From Phycisphaerales bacterium (GTDB lineage: Bacteria; Planctomycetota; Phycisphaerae; Phycisphaerales; UBA1924), in NCBI GenBank assembly GCA_028279375.1, contig JANQNW010000011.1, forward strand, positions 1-49,977: a stretch of 49,977 nucleotides of DNA, in the 5' to 3' direction. Both the position numbers and the translations under genes were made by a program. Under the pieces are notes generated by a model. It saw nothing but the letters and a program-made list of their open reading frames with translations, did not search any database and was not told where the DNA came from. This document shows positions 8,795-17,744 of the stretch, piece after piece (within the stretch, counting starts at the first letter, position 1; each line of letters begins with the position of its first letter).

Positions 8795-10135
8795 TCAGGC
8801 GCCGGTGCGCTCGGCGCCCGCGGCGTCACGCCCCGAACGGGGCACGACCGTCACCTGGGGCTTTCCCGCGGGGGTCATCTCCAGGCGCTCGCGCATGTTG
8901 TCCAGCACATTCATGAAGTTGATGTATGACTCATAGGGCGAGTCGTACGGATTGAAGTACTTGTGGACGTCGCCGTCGGCGAAGTACTTGGTGCACATGT
9001 AGTAGAAGTGATCGCTCGTCGAGAGCTTCCGCCAGTCATTGAGCAGGTGCTCGCTCTCGCGAATCTCCCCCGCGTCATCGTTGCGGAGCGCGTCGGTGAG
9101 CTTCTTCCGGATCGGTGTCTCGAGCTTGTAGAACTCCTGCAGCGCGTTGGACTGCATGGCGTTGCCAAGCCACGCGGAGAGATCGCGCTCGGTGTCCGCC
9201 CAGGAGATCATGTTCGGCACGTCGAACTCGCCGATGGCGTCGAACTGCTGAAACGCCTCGCTTGGCGTGTTGAAATGATTGTGCCCGGGGTTGACGTCGA
9301 AGATCTTCTCCGGCAGCGCGTCAAGGAAGCTGAAGATCCCCGTGTCCTCCCACTGATGCTCGCCGAACGTCTCGTAGTCCATGAAGAGGTTGCAGAGATA
9401 GCCGTCGCCGTTGATCTGATTGACCCACTTGGCGAACTTCTCAGCGCTCAGCGGCCACTCGGCCCAGCCGCGATTCGAGAAGCGGAAGGCGATGTCATCC
9501 GAGAGGCGGAAGTTCTTCAGGAGCAGCGAGAAGGGCTTGCCATCGCGGCCGCCGGCGGTGTGCGGCGGGCGGTAGACATAGTTCGGCGATCGATACCCGA
9601 GCAGCCATTCGACGCCCTCCGCAAGCATTCCGCGGAAGCGGGGATTGCCCTCGGCGTCCTGCATTTCTGCGACGTAGTGCGCGAGATCGTTGTTGTAGAT
9701 CAACTCGGTGTTGCGAAAGACCGTCGGCGTCTGGCCGAAGAGATCCTTGATGCGCTGAGAGTGCATATCGACCTGGTCGCGGAATTCATCGCGCGAGTAC
9801 AGGAACGACAGCGAGTGGTGATACGTCTCGCCGATGAACTCACAGCAGCCGGAGTCGGCCAGCGCCTTGAAGAGGTCGATCACATCGGGCGCCCAGGCTT
9901 CGAACTGGTCGAGCGCGACGCCGGTGATGGCGTAGGACACACGGAAGCGACCCTCGTGTCGCTTCACGAGATCCAGGATGAGCTGCGTCGTCGGGCGGTA
10001 ACACTTGTTGGCGACCTTCTCGCAGATCTCGCGATTCACGTCGTCAGCGAAGTAGAACGGATGCCCGTCGAAGACCGTGTAGCGCTTCAGCCGATAGGGC
10101 TGGTGCACCTGGAAATAGAAGACGATCGAGGCCAT
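8795..10135 (-). CDS. Glycoside hydrolase family 57 (alpha-amylase/glucanotransferase type)
   Basis: A 446-residue cytoplasmic GH57 enzyme acting on alpha-glucans. The five conserved GH57 regions are visible: YFQVHQPYRLK near the N-terminus, FIGETYHHS, FRNTELIYNN (nucleophile Glu), LFMDYETFGEHQW (acid/base Asp), and a C-terminal helical part. There is no signal peptide, which suggests a role in storage-glycogen turnover. The ATG at 10135 (MASIVFYFQ) was preferred over an upstream in-frame start because the extra 32 residues are Arg/Ala-rich and unlike the family. No partner glycogen genes are next to it. Exact linkage specificity cannot be told. Confidence 0.9.
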   Translation of the reverse strand: MASIVFYFQVHQPYRLKRYTVFDGHPFYFADDVNREICEKVANKCYRPTTQLILDLVKRHEGRFRVSYAITGVALDQFEAWAPDVIDLFKALADSGCCEFIGETYHHSLSFLYSRDEFRDQVDMHSQRIKDLFGQTPTVFRNTELIYNNDLAHYVAEMQDAEGNPRFRGMLAEGVEWLLGYRSPNYVYRPPHTAGGRDGKPFSLLLKNFRLSDDIAFRFSNRGWAEWPLSAEKFAKWVNQINGDGYLCNLFMDYETFGEHQWEDTGIFSFLDALPEKIFDVNPGHNHFNTPSEAFQQFDAIGEFDVPNMISWADTERDLSAWLGNAMQSNALQEFYKLETPIRKKLTDALRNDDAGEIRESEHLLNDWRKLSTSDHFYYMCTKYFADGDVHKYFNPYDSPYESYINFMNVLDNMRERLEMTPAGKPQVTVVPRSGRDAAGAERTGA

Positions 10136-10269
10136 GGGTTTCCGTCGCCTGCGAGGAGGAGTGCGGCGGGCGCCGGCGCAGGCGCCTCCTGCACGAGTGT
10201 ACGCGCTGACGCTTCCCAGCGCGTCTCCCAACTGTTCAACTCTCTCAAAATCGAAAGACGCCGGAGCAA

Positions 10270-12846
10270 TCAGCCGCCGTCGTCCTCCGGCGCGCTTTCG
10301 GACGTCGTCTCGCCATCGGCGCTTTCGCTCTTCGTGGGGGCGAGATCCGAGATCGACTTGAAGTACTCGCGCACGCGCTCGTGCAGACGCTTCGGCACCG
10401 CTTCATTCTCCAGCGCCTTCTCCGACGCCTTCTCGGCGTCCTGGAGACGCTCGCGCGAGACGGGCCGTTGCAGTGAGCCCTGCTGCTCCTCGCGCGATTC
10501 CTCCGGCGTCCACTCGCGGATCACCTGCTCGCCCTCGCCATCGCGGCGCATGTCCAGCACCTCGCCCTCGTCGAATGGATCACCGCTGGGTGGGATCTCC
10601 GGTCCGGCGCCGGCGCCCTCTCGCTGCATCTGTTCCGCCCACTGGCGAAGGCGCTCCTTCTCCTCATCGCTCATCTGCTCGTAAAGGCGCCGCGCTTCCT
10701 CTTCGAGCTTCTGCGCGTCCTCGCGCTGGCGGTCGGCGTTCTGGCGGCGCTCGCGAAGTTCGTCGAGCTTCTCCTGCAGACGATCGAGCCCCTCCCGTCC
10801 GCCTTCGCCTGAAGATTCTCCGCCCTCGGCGCCGGTCTGATCCTGCTCCTGTCGCTGTTCACCAGCCCCGGCGGGCGGATCGCCCTCCTGTTGTGGCTGT
10901 TCCTGTGGCGACGCGCCTTCCTGTTCGCCCTGCTCTGATGGCGTCGGCGCCTCCCCGGGCTGCTGACCGCCGCCGGTCTGCTCTTCGGTCGGGCGCGCGC
11001 CCTCCTGTCCAGGCTCCGCCTGTGGCTGCGCGCCCTCGCCCTGCTCCTGCTGATCGGGGGACTGCTGATCCGGCGTCTGCTCTTCGCCGCCGGTTGGCTC
11101 AGTTTGCTGCTGCTCACCCGGCTGAGTCTGTTCCTGAACGGGCTGCATCTGCTCCTGATCGCCCGATTCCGATTGCTCCTGCTGAGATTCCGCGCCTGGA
11201 GTCTCCTGAGGAGTCTGCTCCGCGCCAGGCTGCTGATCCTGACCGGCGCCGTCCTGCTGCTTCTGCTGCTGCTGCTGTTGATTCGGATCGGTCTGCTCTC
11301 CCGCCGATGGCTGCTGCTGCTCGGCGCCCGGCTGTTCCTGCGGCGACTGTTCGCCCTGCTCGCCGGGTGACTGCTGCGGCTGGGATTCCTGTCCCGGCGC
11401 CTGCTCCTGCTGCTGCTGTTGTTCTCCCTGGCCCTGTTCAGGCTGCGTCTGATCCCGCGATTGCTGCGACTGACTCTGGTCTGGCTGCTGCTCCTGAGGC
11501 GCATCCTGAGACTGCGGTTCCTGCTGCTGCTTCGGCTGCTCCTCAGGAGACTGCTCCGGCGTTTGCGGCTCATCTGTCTGGGGGGCCGACGGATCGACCT
11601 CGCGCGCCGCTTCTTCCAGCGCCTCCTGCAGATCACGCGCGTCCTGTTCGGCCTGTTCCTGCGCCTGGCGCTCGCGATTCTCCTGCGCGATCCGCTCCGC
11701 CAGGTCCTGGGCGCTCTGCGGATCGACGCCCTCCTCTTCAAGCGTCTCCTGGATCGACTCCTCGGCGCGATCGTCTAGCAGTTCATCCGTCGTCTGCTCG
11801 TCGAATCCGAGATCCTCGAGCGTCTCGCGAAGCTCCTGCGCCATCTCCTCGGATGTCTCGGCGCCCTCGAGCCCGCGCGACATCTCTTCCAGGCGCTCGG
11901 CCAGTCGCTGGCGCTCCTGCTCATCCAGTTGATCGAGCTGCTCGCGAAACTCATCAAGGCGTCGCTGCGCCTCATCAAAGTCACCGCGCTTCAGCGAGTC
12001 GCCGAACTCCGATCCAGCGCCCTCGGACTGTTCGCCGGGAATATCGGCAAGGCGCTCCTGCAGCGCATCGAAACCCTGCTCCTCACGATCAGCCTCGCTG
12101 CGAAGTTCACTCGCCTTCTCATCCAGCGCGCTGGCCGCCTCGGAGAGCGCCGCGTCGGCGTCGCCATCGGATAGCGCAAGCTCCTCCGCGATCTCATCCA
12201 GCAGCTCGAGTTCACTCTGTTCATCGCCCTCGGCGAGCAGGGACTCGCCGAGTTCCTCCTCGATGCGCTGGCGTGATTCAATGATCTGCTGCACGCCGCG
12301 ATCGCGCTCTTCCTCAAGTGCCGCGTTTCGGACTGCGGCCTCGTTGTCGCGCAGGAGGTGCAGCGTGGGCATCAGCGTCGCCGTCGCGATCGCAAGGCCA
12401 GCGACAACTGGCCACGCCACCCAGCTGTTGCCAAATCGCAGCGGCAGAGCCTCGCGGAGCCGAACGCCGCCGGCGGTCTCCTCGGCGTCATCAGATGCGA
12501 GCGCGACGAACGGATCGTCAGGCGACGCTTCAAGAAGCTCAATCGCCGAGGCCAGACGATCATCGAGTTCAAGCGACCGATCGACGGCCGCCGCTGCCTG
12601 CAGATCACTCCGTCTCTTGAGCGTCGCCAGTGTGCCGGCGAAAGCCATCGCAACACCGCCGGGAATCCCGACCAGCAGCCACGCGGACACGCCCGGACCA
12701 ATCAGTCGATCGACGAGGAGCAGCGCCAGCCCGATCGTCAGGCCCAGCGTGAGCAGGGGGCCTGTCAGCGCGACGACATCCCGCAGGAGCGACCTGCGTG
12801 CGGCGCGTCGGGCGAGCTGGCGGGTGCGTGTCATCGTCAATCTCAT
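10270..12846 (-). CDS. DUF4175-like membrane protein with long Gln/Glu/Pro-rich tract
   Basis: An 858-residue protein. Two membrane helices lie at about residues 25-70 (VALTGPLLTLGLTIGLALLL and WLLVGIPGGVAMAFAG) and a third at about 145-165. A charged coiled coil follows (EEERDRGVQQIIESRQRIEEEL onwards, repeated Leu/Glu/Gln heptads). From about residue 415 to 680 the chain is almost only Gln, Glu, Pro, Gly, Ser and Thr. A helical Arg/Glu segment and a basic C-terminal region close the protein. N-terminal layout and coiled coil resemble DUF4175 proteins, which lack a known function. The low-complexity part was read as in-frame coding because no stop interrupts it and both flanks are structured. 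Confidence 0.75.
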   Translation of the reverse strand: MRLTMTRTRQLARRAARRSLLRDVVALTGPLLTLGLTIGLALLLVDRLIGPGVSAWLLVGIPGGVAMAFAGTLATLKRRSDLQAAAAVDRSLELDDRLASAIELLEASPDDPFVALASDDAEETAGGVRLREALPLRFGNSWVAWPVVAGLAIATATLMPTLHLLRDNEAAVRNAALEEERDRGVQQIIESRQRIEEELGESLLAEGDEQSELELLDEIAEELALSDGDADAALSEAASALDEKASELRSEADREEQGFDALQERLADIPGEQSEGAGSEFGDSLKRGDFDEAQRRLDEFREQLDQLDEQERQRLAERLEEMSRGLEGAETSEEMAQELRETLEDLGFDEQTTDELLDDRAEESIQETLEEEGVDPQSAQDLAERIAQENRERQAQEQAEQDARDLQEALEEAAREVDPSAPQTDEPQTPEQSPEEQPKQQQEPQSQDAPQEQQPDQSQSQQSRDQTQPEQGQGEQQQQQEQAPGQESQPQQSPGEQGEQSPQEQPGAEQQQPSAGEQTDPNQQQQQQKQQDGAGQDQQPGAEQTPQETPGAESQQEQSESGDQEQMQPVQEQTQPGEQQQTEPTGGEEQTPDQQSPDQQEQGEGAQPQAEPGQEGARPTEEQTGGGQQPGEAPTPSEQGEQEGASPQEQPQQEGDPPAGAGEQRQEQDQTGAEGGESSGEGGREGLDRLQEKLDELRERRQNADRQREDAQKLEEEARRLYEQMSDEEKERLRQWAEQMQREGAGAGPEIPPSGDPFDEGEVLDMRRDGEGEQVIREWTPEESREEQQGSLQRPVSRERLQDAEKASEKALENEAVPKRLHERVREYFKSISDLAPTKSESADGETTSESAPEDDGG

Positions 12847-13001
12847 CGTATGCAGGCAAGGTCGCTCGTCTGAGATCGGCGCTCAGGGCGTTCGACCGGA
12901 AGAGAACCTGCCGGACCGGTCCCCGGATCGCGGCGAGGCGATCCGCACGCGACCTACACTGGCGTTGGGGAAAGGCAATCTCAAGCAAGGAGCGAATGCT
13001 G

Positions 13002-13538
13002 ATGACCACCGCCGCCAGTTGTCTGACATCCACATCGATCATCGAGGCCGCGAATCTGTCGCTCGCTTACGCGAAGATGGCCCTTGAGGGGATTTCGCCC
13101 GACAAGTTCGCGCGGATTCCCGAGGGCGTGAACGTGAATCATCCCGCCTTCAACTTCGGTCATCTGGCGTACTACATCGACCAGGGCATGCTCGCGTCGC
13201 TCGGCAAGGAAGATCTGGCGATCCCCTCTGAAGACTGGGGCAAGCTCTTCAGCCACGAGGCGACGTGCCAGGATGATCCGGATGGGACGATCTATCCGCC
13301 CATGGATGAGATCGTGAACCGGTTCTTCGACCGCACGAATCTGCTCCTCGAGCAGATCGCCGTCGCAGACGAAGCGACGCTCTCCCAGGGTCTTCCCGAG
13401 GGCAGCTTCTTCGCCGACTATTGCACGAGCCTCGCATCGGTGCTCAACTTCATGCTCTCGAGCCACACAATGATGCACCTGGGACAGGTCAGCGCCTGGA
13501 GGCGCATGATGGGTCTCGGTCAGTGCATGCCGATGTAG
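13002..13538 (+). CDS. DinB-like protein, first of a tandem pair
   Basis: A 178-residue helical protein. The start at ATG 13002 has AAGGAG nine bases upstream and aligns with the start of the downstream paralog; an ATG six bases earlier sits too close to the site. Candidate metal ligands are His in NVNHPAFNFGHL and the pair in SSHTMMHLGQVSAW. It shares with its neighbour the segments LEGISPDKFA/LNGVTPDKFA, DPDGTIYPPMDE/DPDGKIYPSMDE and the C-terminal MMHLGQ-SAWRR-MG-G motif. Duplication therefore produced the pair. Function is unknown beyond the DinB fold. Confidence 0.85.
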   Translation: MTTAASCLTSTSIIEAANLSLAYAKMALEGISPDKFARIPEGVNVNHPAFNFGHLAYYIDQGMLASLGKEDLAIPSEDWGKLFSHEATCQDDPDGTIYPPMDEIVNRFFDRTNLLLEQIAVADEATLSQGLPEGSFFADYCTSLASVLNFMLSSHTMMHLGQVSAWRRMMGLGQCMPM

Positions 13539-13594
13539 ACTTCCTCCCAAGACACGACATTCACCACGAGACCTAACTCGATTCGGAGAGAATC

Positions 13595-14125
13595 ATGACG
13601 ACGACGGCCACCGGCGCCACCGCCACCGCGATCATCGACAGCTCGAAGATCGCGCTCTCATATGCTGAAGCCCTGCTCAACGGCGTCACGCCCGACAAGT
13701 TCGCCGTGACGCCCGACGGTGTGGATACGAATCACCCTGCGTGGATCATTGGTCATCTCGCGCTGTACCCGGACTACATGATCCTGCCGACGATCGGCAG
13801 AGCCGATCTTGCGCTCGATGTCGATGAATGGAACACCAAGTACGGCCACGGCTCCGAGTGCGTGAGCGATCCAGACGGCAAGATCTATCCGTCCATGGAT
13901 GAGCTCGTCACGCGCTTCAGCGAGCGCCACAAGCTCGCCCAGGAGCAGGTGCTCGCGTGTGACGACGCCTTGCTCGGCGCTGCGCTGCCCGATGACCATC
14001 GATTCAAGGGACGGATGTCTACCGTGGGCGCCGTCGTGAACTTCATGTTCAATGACCATGTGATGATGCACCTCGGCCAGCTCAGCGCCTGGCGCCGCAT
14101 CATGGGCATGGGCCCGTGTATGTGA
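13595..14125 (+). CDS. DinB-like protein, second of a tandem pair
   Basis: A 176-residue paralog of the preceding gene, 56 bases downstream and in the same orientation, so probably cotranscribed. The N-terminus is rich in Thr and Ala (MTTTATGATATA), then continues like its partner: VDTNHPAWIIGHL in place of VNVNHPAFNFGHL, and FNDHVMMHLGQLSAWRR at the end. A GGAGAGAA stretch precedes the ATG. A strong rho-independent terminator follows 27 bases after the stop and ends the operon. The two copies differ at many surface positions, so they may act on different substrates or as a heterodimer (inference). Confidence 0.85.
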   Translation: MTTTATGATATAIIDSSKIALSYAEALLNGVTPDKFAVTPDGVDTNHPAWIIGHLALYPDYMILPTIGRADLALDVDEWNTKYGHGSECVSDPDGKIYPSMDELVTRFSERHKLAQEQVLACDDALLGAALPDDHRFKGRMSTVGAVVNFMFNDHVMMHLGQLSAWRRIMGMGPCM

Positions 14126-14152
14126 TCGATCGATTCCGAGATTGAATCCTGC

Positions 14153-14184
14153 AAGCGCCGGTCCGTGCGACCGGCGCTTTTTTA
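14153..14184 (+). terminator. Rho-independent terminator, bidirectional
   Basis: An 11-bp perfect stem (AAGCGCCGGTC / GACCGGCGCTT) with the loop CGTGC is followed by a T-tract on the plus strand. It lies after the tandem DinB genes. Its T-tract overlaps the stop codon of the convergent sugar kinase, and the AA that opens the stem could also help to stop transcription from the other strand. Confidence 0.88.
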
Positions 14185-15321
14185 TTCCGGAGCGGGCAGC
14201 GCCGCGAGGAATCCAGCGAGTTCATCGAGCGTTGGAGACTCCCCGGTGCGCACATACAAGCCGCCGACGCCGACGCCCGTCGCCAGCGCCTGGTCGAGCG
14301 GAAGCCCGAGCGCCAACCCGAGCGAGACACCGGCGTTAAAGTGATCGCCGGCGCCCGTGGAGATCCGTGGCTCCTCGACGAACGGCCCTGTGATGGACGC
14401 GCCGGCGTCTGCTGTTGCGCCGCCGGCGCCGCGCCGATCGTGCACAACGACAGTCGAGAGTTCGAGCGCAGCGCGCAGAACGACCGCGATCTGCTCGAGC
14501 GCGTCGCCTACCGCCCGGGCTCCGCTGAGTCTCGAGAGGCGCTCGGCCTCCGAACGATTGACGCCGAGCGCGACCGGCATCTGCTCGTTGATCGAGCGTA
14601 ATCGCTCGATCGCGCAGGAGAGATCCTCGTCGGAGCGTTTCGCCGGATCGGCGAGATCGATGAAAAAGGTCGCATCGCTCGCAGCCGCGATGCGCGGCGC
14701 AATCTCCTTGCTGAACCGCTCCCAGATGTCGTTCATCGCCTGGATCATCGTCCAGTTGTTCATCGAGATGATCGATGCGCCGGAGAAGAGCGCCGCGAGC
14801 TCCTCGATTCCGCCCGCCGAGTTCACGAGTTGATCGAAGTCCATCTGGTCCATCGCCTCGATCTTCCCGAGCATGATCTTGCCGTCATCGAACTCCAGCG
14901 CCTCCGTCTCGCCCGGCGGCCCTGCCGCGCAGACGCGCTCGCATGCGCCGGCGAGCTCCGCGAAGATCGGATGTGGACCGCCCTTACCGATGGCGCCGAT
15001 GCAGCGCACGCGTGCGCCCAGCGCCGCCAGTGCGTCCGCCATGATCGGGCCGTTGCCGCCGAATTTCGATCGCTCCACCACGAGTTCGATGTTCGCGCTG
15101 CGCCCGGCGGCATTCTGAATCTGTTCCGCCATCGCGCGCATCGAGCGCATCGGCTCGAATCCGTCAGATCCTGGCCCGGAGCGTTTGTCCACGACGCGAA
15201 TAATGTGATCCACGAAGCCGTCGAGACCGATCGTGGCGACCACGTCGCGCACATCTTCACTGTGTGTGCGGAGCGCCTCGGCGGCTCGGGCGGCGATCTG
15301 TCGGGAGGAATCCTGATGCAT
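14182..15321 (-). CDS. PfkB-family carbohydrate kinase
   Basis: A 379-residue cytoplasmic kinase of the ribokinase/PfkB superfamily. The C-terminal signature STGAGDHFNAGVSLG gives the anion hole and the catalytic Asp, and SKFGGNGPIMADALAALGARV corresponds to the N-terminal GG substrate motif. The chain is longer than usual at the N-terminus (about 60 extra residues with GLDGFVDHIIRVVDKR). The sugar cannot be identified. It is convergent with the DinB pair and alone on its strand. Confidence 0.85.
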   Translation of the reverse strand: MHQDSSRQIAARAAEALRTHSEDVRDVVATIGLDGFVDHIIRVVDKRSGPGSDGFEPMRSMRAMAEQIQNAAGRSANIELVVERSKFGGNGPIMADALAALGARVRCIGAIGKGGPHPIFAELAGACERVCAAGPPGETEALEFDDGKIMLGKIEAMDQMDFDQLVNSAGGIEELAALFSGASIISMNNWTMIQAMNDIWERFSKEIAPRIAAASDATFFIDLADPAKRSDEDLSCAIERLRSINEQMPVALGVNRSEAERLSRLSGARAVGDALEQIAVVLRAALELSTVVVHDRRGAGGATADAGASITGPFVEEPRISTGAGDHFNAGVSLGLALGLPLDQALATGVGVGGLYVRTGESPTLDELAGFLAALPAPE

Positions 15322-15450
15322 CAGCCGGGACAGATTGCACCGGCTCCGAGGCCACGCCGCAAGTCGGCCGGCGAGCGCAAAGCCGGGGCGCTGGCGACTC
15401 AGTGAATCGCGAACGCCCGGGACGTAGTTGGCGGGAATGAACGAACCGCG

Positions 15451-15717
15451 CTACGCGGCCGCGGGGGGGTCGTCGTCATCGAACGGGAACTGATAGCTCT
15501 CATGAAGCTCATCAAGCCCGCGGCTGACCTCTTCAACCTTCTCCTGCAATCGGTTCATCGCGTCATCCACCATCGACACGATGTCCTGCGTCGCATCGAA
15601 GTTCGCGTGATCACTGATTGAGGGTTTCCTGAGCATCCGTGCGCCGTCAACCGGGAATGGAAGCGTCGGAGCGACGTCCATGTCCTCCTCGATCGGTCTC
15701 AGTCGCAAGTCGGGCAT
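15451..15717 (-). CDS. Small acidic protein of unknown function
   Basis: An 88-residue protein with a helical centre (DIVSMVDDAMNRLQEKVEEV) likely to form a coiled coil, and an acidic, Pro/Ala C-terminus (PFDDDDPPAAA). It is well supported as a real gene by a full GGGAGG site five bases before its ATG. No domain is recognised. It stands between the sugar kinase and plsY on the minus strand, 120 bases from the latter. Confidence 0.7.
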   Translation of the reverse strand: MPDLRLRPIEEDMDVAPTLPFPVDGARMLRKPSISDHANFDATQDIVSMVDDAMNRLQEKVEEVSRGLDELHESYQFPFDDDDPPAAA

Positions 15718-15837
15718 TTCGACCTCCCGGACTGTCTCAGTCCGAGGGTCGATTCGGTCATCTGATCACGCTGTTTGAGGTCGCCTGCGCATTCCGAAGG
15801 CGTCCGGACCGGCACAGGCGTTGCGAACGGCCCCTCG

Positions 15838-16575
15838 TCAGGTCTGCTCGCCGGCGCGTGCGGCGTCGCCCCCATTCTCGGACCGGAATCCCTTCGCGAG
15901 GCCCCATCCCACTCGTTTCTCGTCGCCCGTCACCATCTTCATGATGTTGCTTCGATGCCGGATCACAACGAAGCACGCCAGCGCCACCGTCACGACCCCA
16001 TAAGGAAGCGAGCGATCCAACCCCGGAAGCGAGGCGTCGAGGCGCGGCCCGATCGTCGCCGACAGCAGCACCCAGATCGGAAGCGACGCGGCCGCCACGC
16101 ACGAACTGAATCCGACGAAACTCGTCACGTACAGGCTCACGATCCACGTCACGAGCGCCAGCGCCGCGGGGATCGAGAGCATCGGCCAGACGCCCACGAG
16201 CGCGCCGAAACCCGTCGCGACGCCCTTGCCCCCCTTGAATCGGAGCCACATCGGATACATGTGCCCGAGGATCGCAGCCGCGGCGACGCAGAGCCACAAC
16301 CACGACTCACGGTTTTCGATCTCCGCGCCGCCAGCTACACCGGCGATCATTCCGGCGCCAAGCGACGGCGCAAACCCCTTGAGAAAATCAAGCGCGAAAC
16401 AGAGCCTTCCTTCGCGCTTGCCGACGATGCGATAGACATTCGTCGCGCCGATATTGCCTGATCCGTGCTGGCGGATGTCGATGCCGCGCGTGCGCGCGAT
16501 CAGCAGCCCGAAGGGAATGGACCCGGCCAGATACCCGCCGGCGATCAGAATGCCCCACATCGCGCCGTCGCTCAT
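15838..16575 (-). CDS. plsY: Glycerol-3-phosphate acyltransferase PlsY
   Basis: An integral membrane acyltransferase that moves an acyl group from acyl-phosphate to glycerol 3-phosphate, the first step of phospholipid synthesis. The 245-residue chain has the conserved family motifs: GYLAGSIPFGLL (motif 1), the GSGNIGATNV loop (motif 2) and LRFKGGKGVATGFG (motif 3), with five or more membrane helices. The ATG overlaps the stop of the upstream glycosyltransferase by four bases. The C-terminus is slightly longer than in typical PlsY and ends in a charged tail. Confidence 0.95.
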   Translation of the reverse strand: MSDGAMWGILIAGGYLAGSIPFGLLIARTRGIDIRQHGSGNIGATNVYRIVGKREGRLCFALDFLKGFAPSLGAGMIAGVAGGAEIENRESWLWLCVAAAAILGHMYPMWLRFKGGKGVATGFGALVGVWPMLSIPAALALVTWIVSLYVTSFVGFSSCVAAASLPIWVLLSATIGPRLDASLPGLDRSLPYGVVTVALACFVVIRHRSNIMKMVTGDEKRVGWGLAKGFRSENGGDAARAGEQT

Positions 16576-17744
16576 GAGGCTCTCCGCGTCGAGGGTCGCG
16601 ACACTGCGAGCTCCTCTATCAGCTCGTGAAGGCGATTGATCGTGTCCTGAATGCCGAGCGTGGCGCCAGTGAGGAGCGCCGCGCCGCGCAGCGACTCCAG
16701 GCGCGCCGGCGAAGCAGCGTCGTCCATCGCGCGTCGCCAGTCATCCGCTGTTGCGCGTTCGATCAGCAGGCCCGCGCCCATCGGCCGCTCGCGTCCCGGC
16801 GCCAGCAACTCGGCGCCGGGATACCGGCGGTCAGCGACGACCGGAACACCGCACCGAAGAGCGTCGGCGATCATCGTCCGAGCCCGGGCGCGTGGCGGAC
16901 CGCCCGGCGCCAGTGCGATGTCCGCGGCCAGCAGCGCGGAGTCCCATTCGCGAGAGCGCCCCATCGCCACGACGCGATCTTCGATACCGAAGCGTTGTGC
17001 TCGCCAACGAGCATCCAACGGCGACGGGCCGAGCAGCAGAAGCGTGTCGCTTTCGCTGCGACCCTTGCGCAGGCGCAGCGCTTCGAATATCAGTTCGCCC
17101 TCGTCCCAGGCGCGCGGCGAGAGGAAGAGCAACCATGCCACGCGCGCGTCATCAACACCCAGCAGATCTCGCGCGCGTCGTCGATGCGCCGCGTGATCCC
17201 CCGGCGCCGGCGGCGTCAGGTCGCTTCCCCAGCCGATGGCCTGCGCCCTGGCGTGGGGAGCAAGCGTCTCGAGTTCGGCGCGATCCTCGTCGCCGCACGC
17301 CGCGACAACATCGATCAACCGGCGTGATCGAGTATCCAGTTCTTCACGGCCCATCGGCAGATATCGGTGCGCGAGCGAGATCCACGGCGGCCGCTTGAGC
17401 GGCGCGAGGGACTCAATCGTGCCGCCCTGCTCAGGCGCATAGACGCTTGCAGGCACGAGGCGATCGAAAGAGATCGAGACATCGGGAGCGAGCGCGGCCA
17501 GCGCCTTCCGCGCCGAGTTGGTCCACGCCCGCAGGCGCGCGCCATCGAGGGCACGGCGTTCGCCGCTGAGTTCCGTCGAGATGACATCGACCTCGCCCGT
17601 CGAGGCGTCATGCAGCGCATGCCTGCTCGTAATCATCGTCACGTCGTGCCCGCGCTCGAAGAGCCCCTGAGCGACGCGCAGTGACCAGAGGCCCTGCGGC
17701 CATGGCCGATCCACGAGCCGGCGCGTCACCACGCCCACCTTCAC
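16572..17744 (-). CDS. GT-B fold glycosyltransferase (GT4-like)
   Basis: A 390-residue glycosyltransferase that probably transfers a sugar to envelope glycan at the cytoplasmic face. The start (GTG at 17744) overlaps the upstream gene by four bases. The N-terminal domain opens MKVGVVTRRLVDRPWPQGLWSL with the G-x-x-x-x-A-x-x-L acceptor side (VAQGLFERGHDVTMIT), and the C-terminal half contains VAWLLFLSPRAWDEG and a nucleotide-sugar loop (ADALRCGVPVVADRRYPG). The middle glutamate site typical of GT4 is not clear. It lies in an operon with the GT2 gene and plsY. Confidence 0.8.
   Translation of the reverse strand: MKVGVVTRRLVDRPWPQGLWSLRVAQGLFERGHDVTMITSRHALHDASTGEVDVISTELSGERRALDGARLRAWTNSARKALAALAPDVSISFDRLVPASVYAPEQGGTIESLAPLKRPPWISLAHRYLPMGREELDTRSRRLIDVVAACGDEDRAELETLAPHARAQAIGWGSDLTPPAPGDHAAHRRRARDLLGVDDARVAWLLFLSPRAWDEGELIFEALRLRKGRSESDTLLLLGPSPLDARWRAQRFGIEDRVVAMGRSREWDSALLAADIALAPGGPPRARARTMIADALRCGVPVVADRRYPGAELLAPGRERPMGAGLLIERATADDWRRAMDDAASPARLESLRGAALLTGATLGIQDTINRLHELIEELAVSRPSTRRAS

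Noticed and set aside
8963..10684. A 573-residue plus-strand frame opposite the GH57 gene
   Set aside because: The GH57 motifs are complete on the other strand, and the plus-strand translation shows the Arg/Glu/Val pattern of a shadow.
11104..11370. A Leu-rich frame resembling a membrane protein, opposite the Gln-rich tract
   Set aside because: CTG and CTC codons are merely the reverse of CAG and GAG. No start with a ribosome site was seen.
10473..12284. A 603-residue frame opposite the Gln-rich gene
   Set aside because: It is made of Arg, Pro and Ala with no structured domain. The minus-strand protein has membrane helices and coiled coils, so that strand codes.
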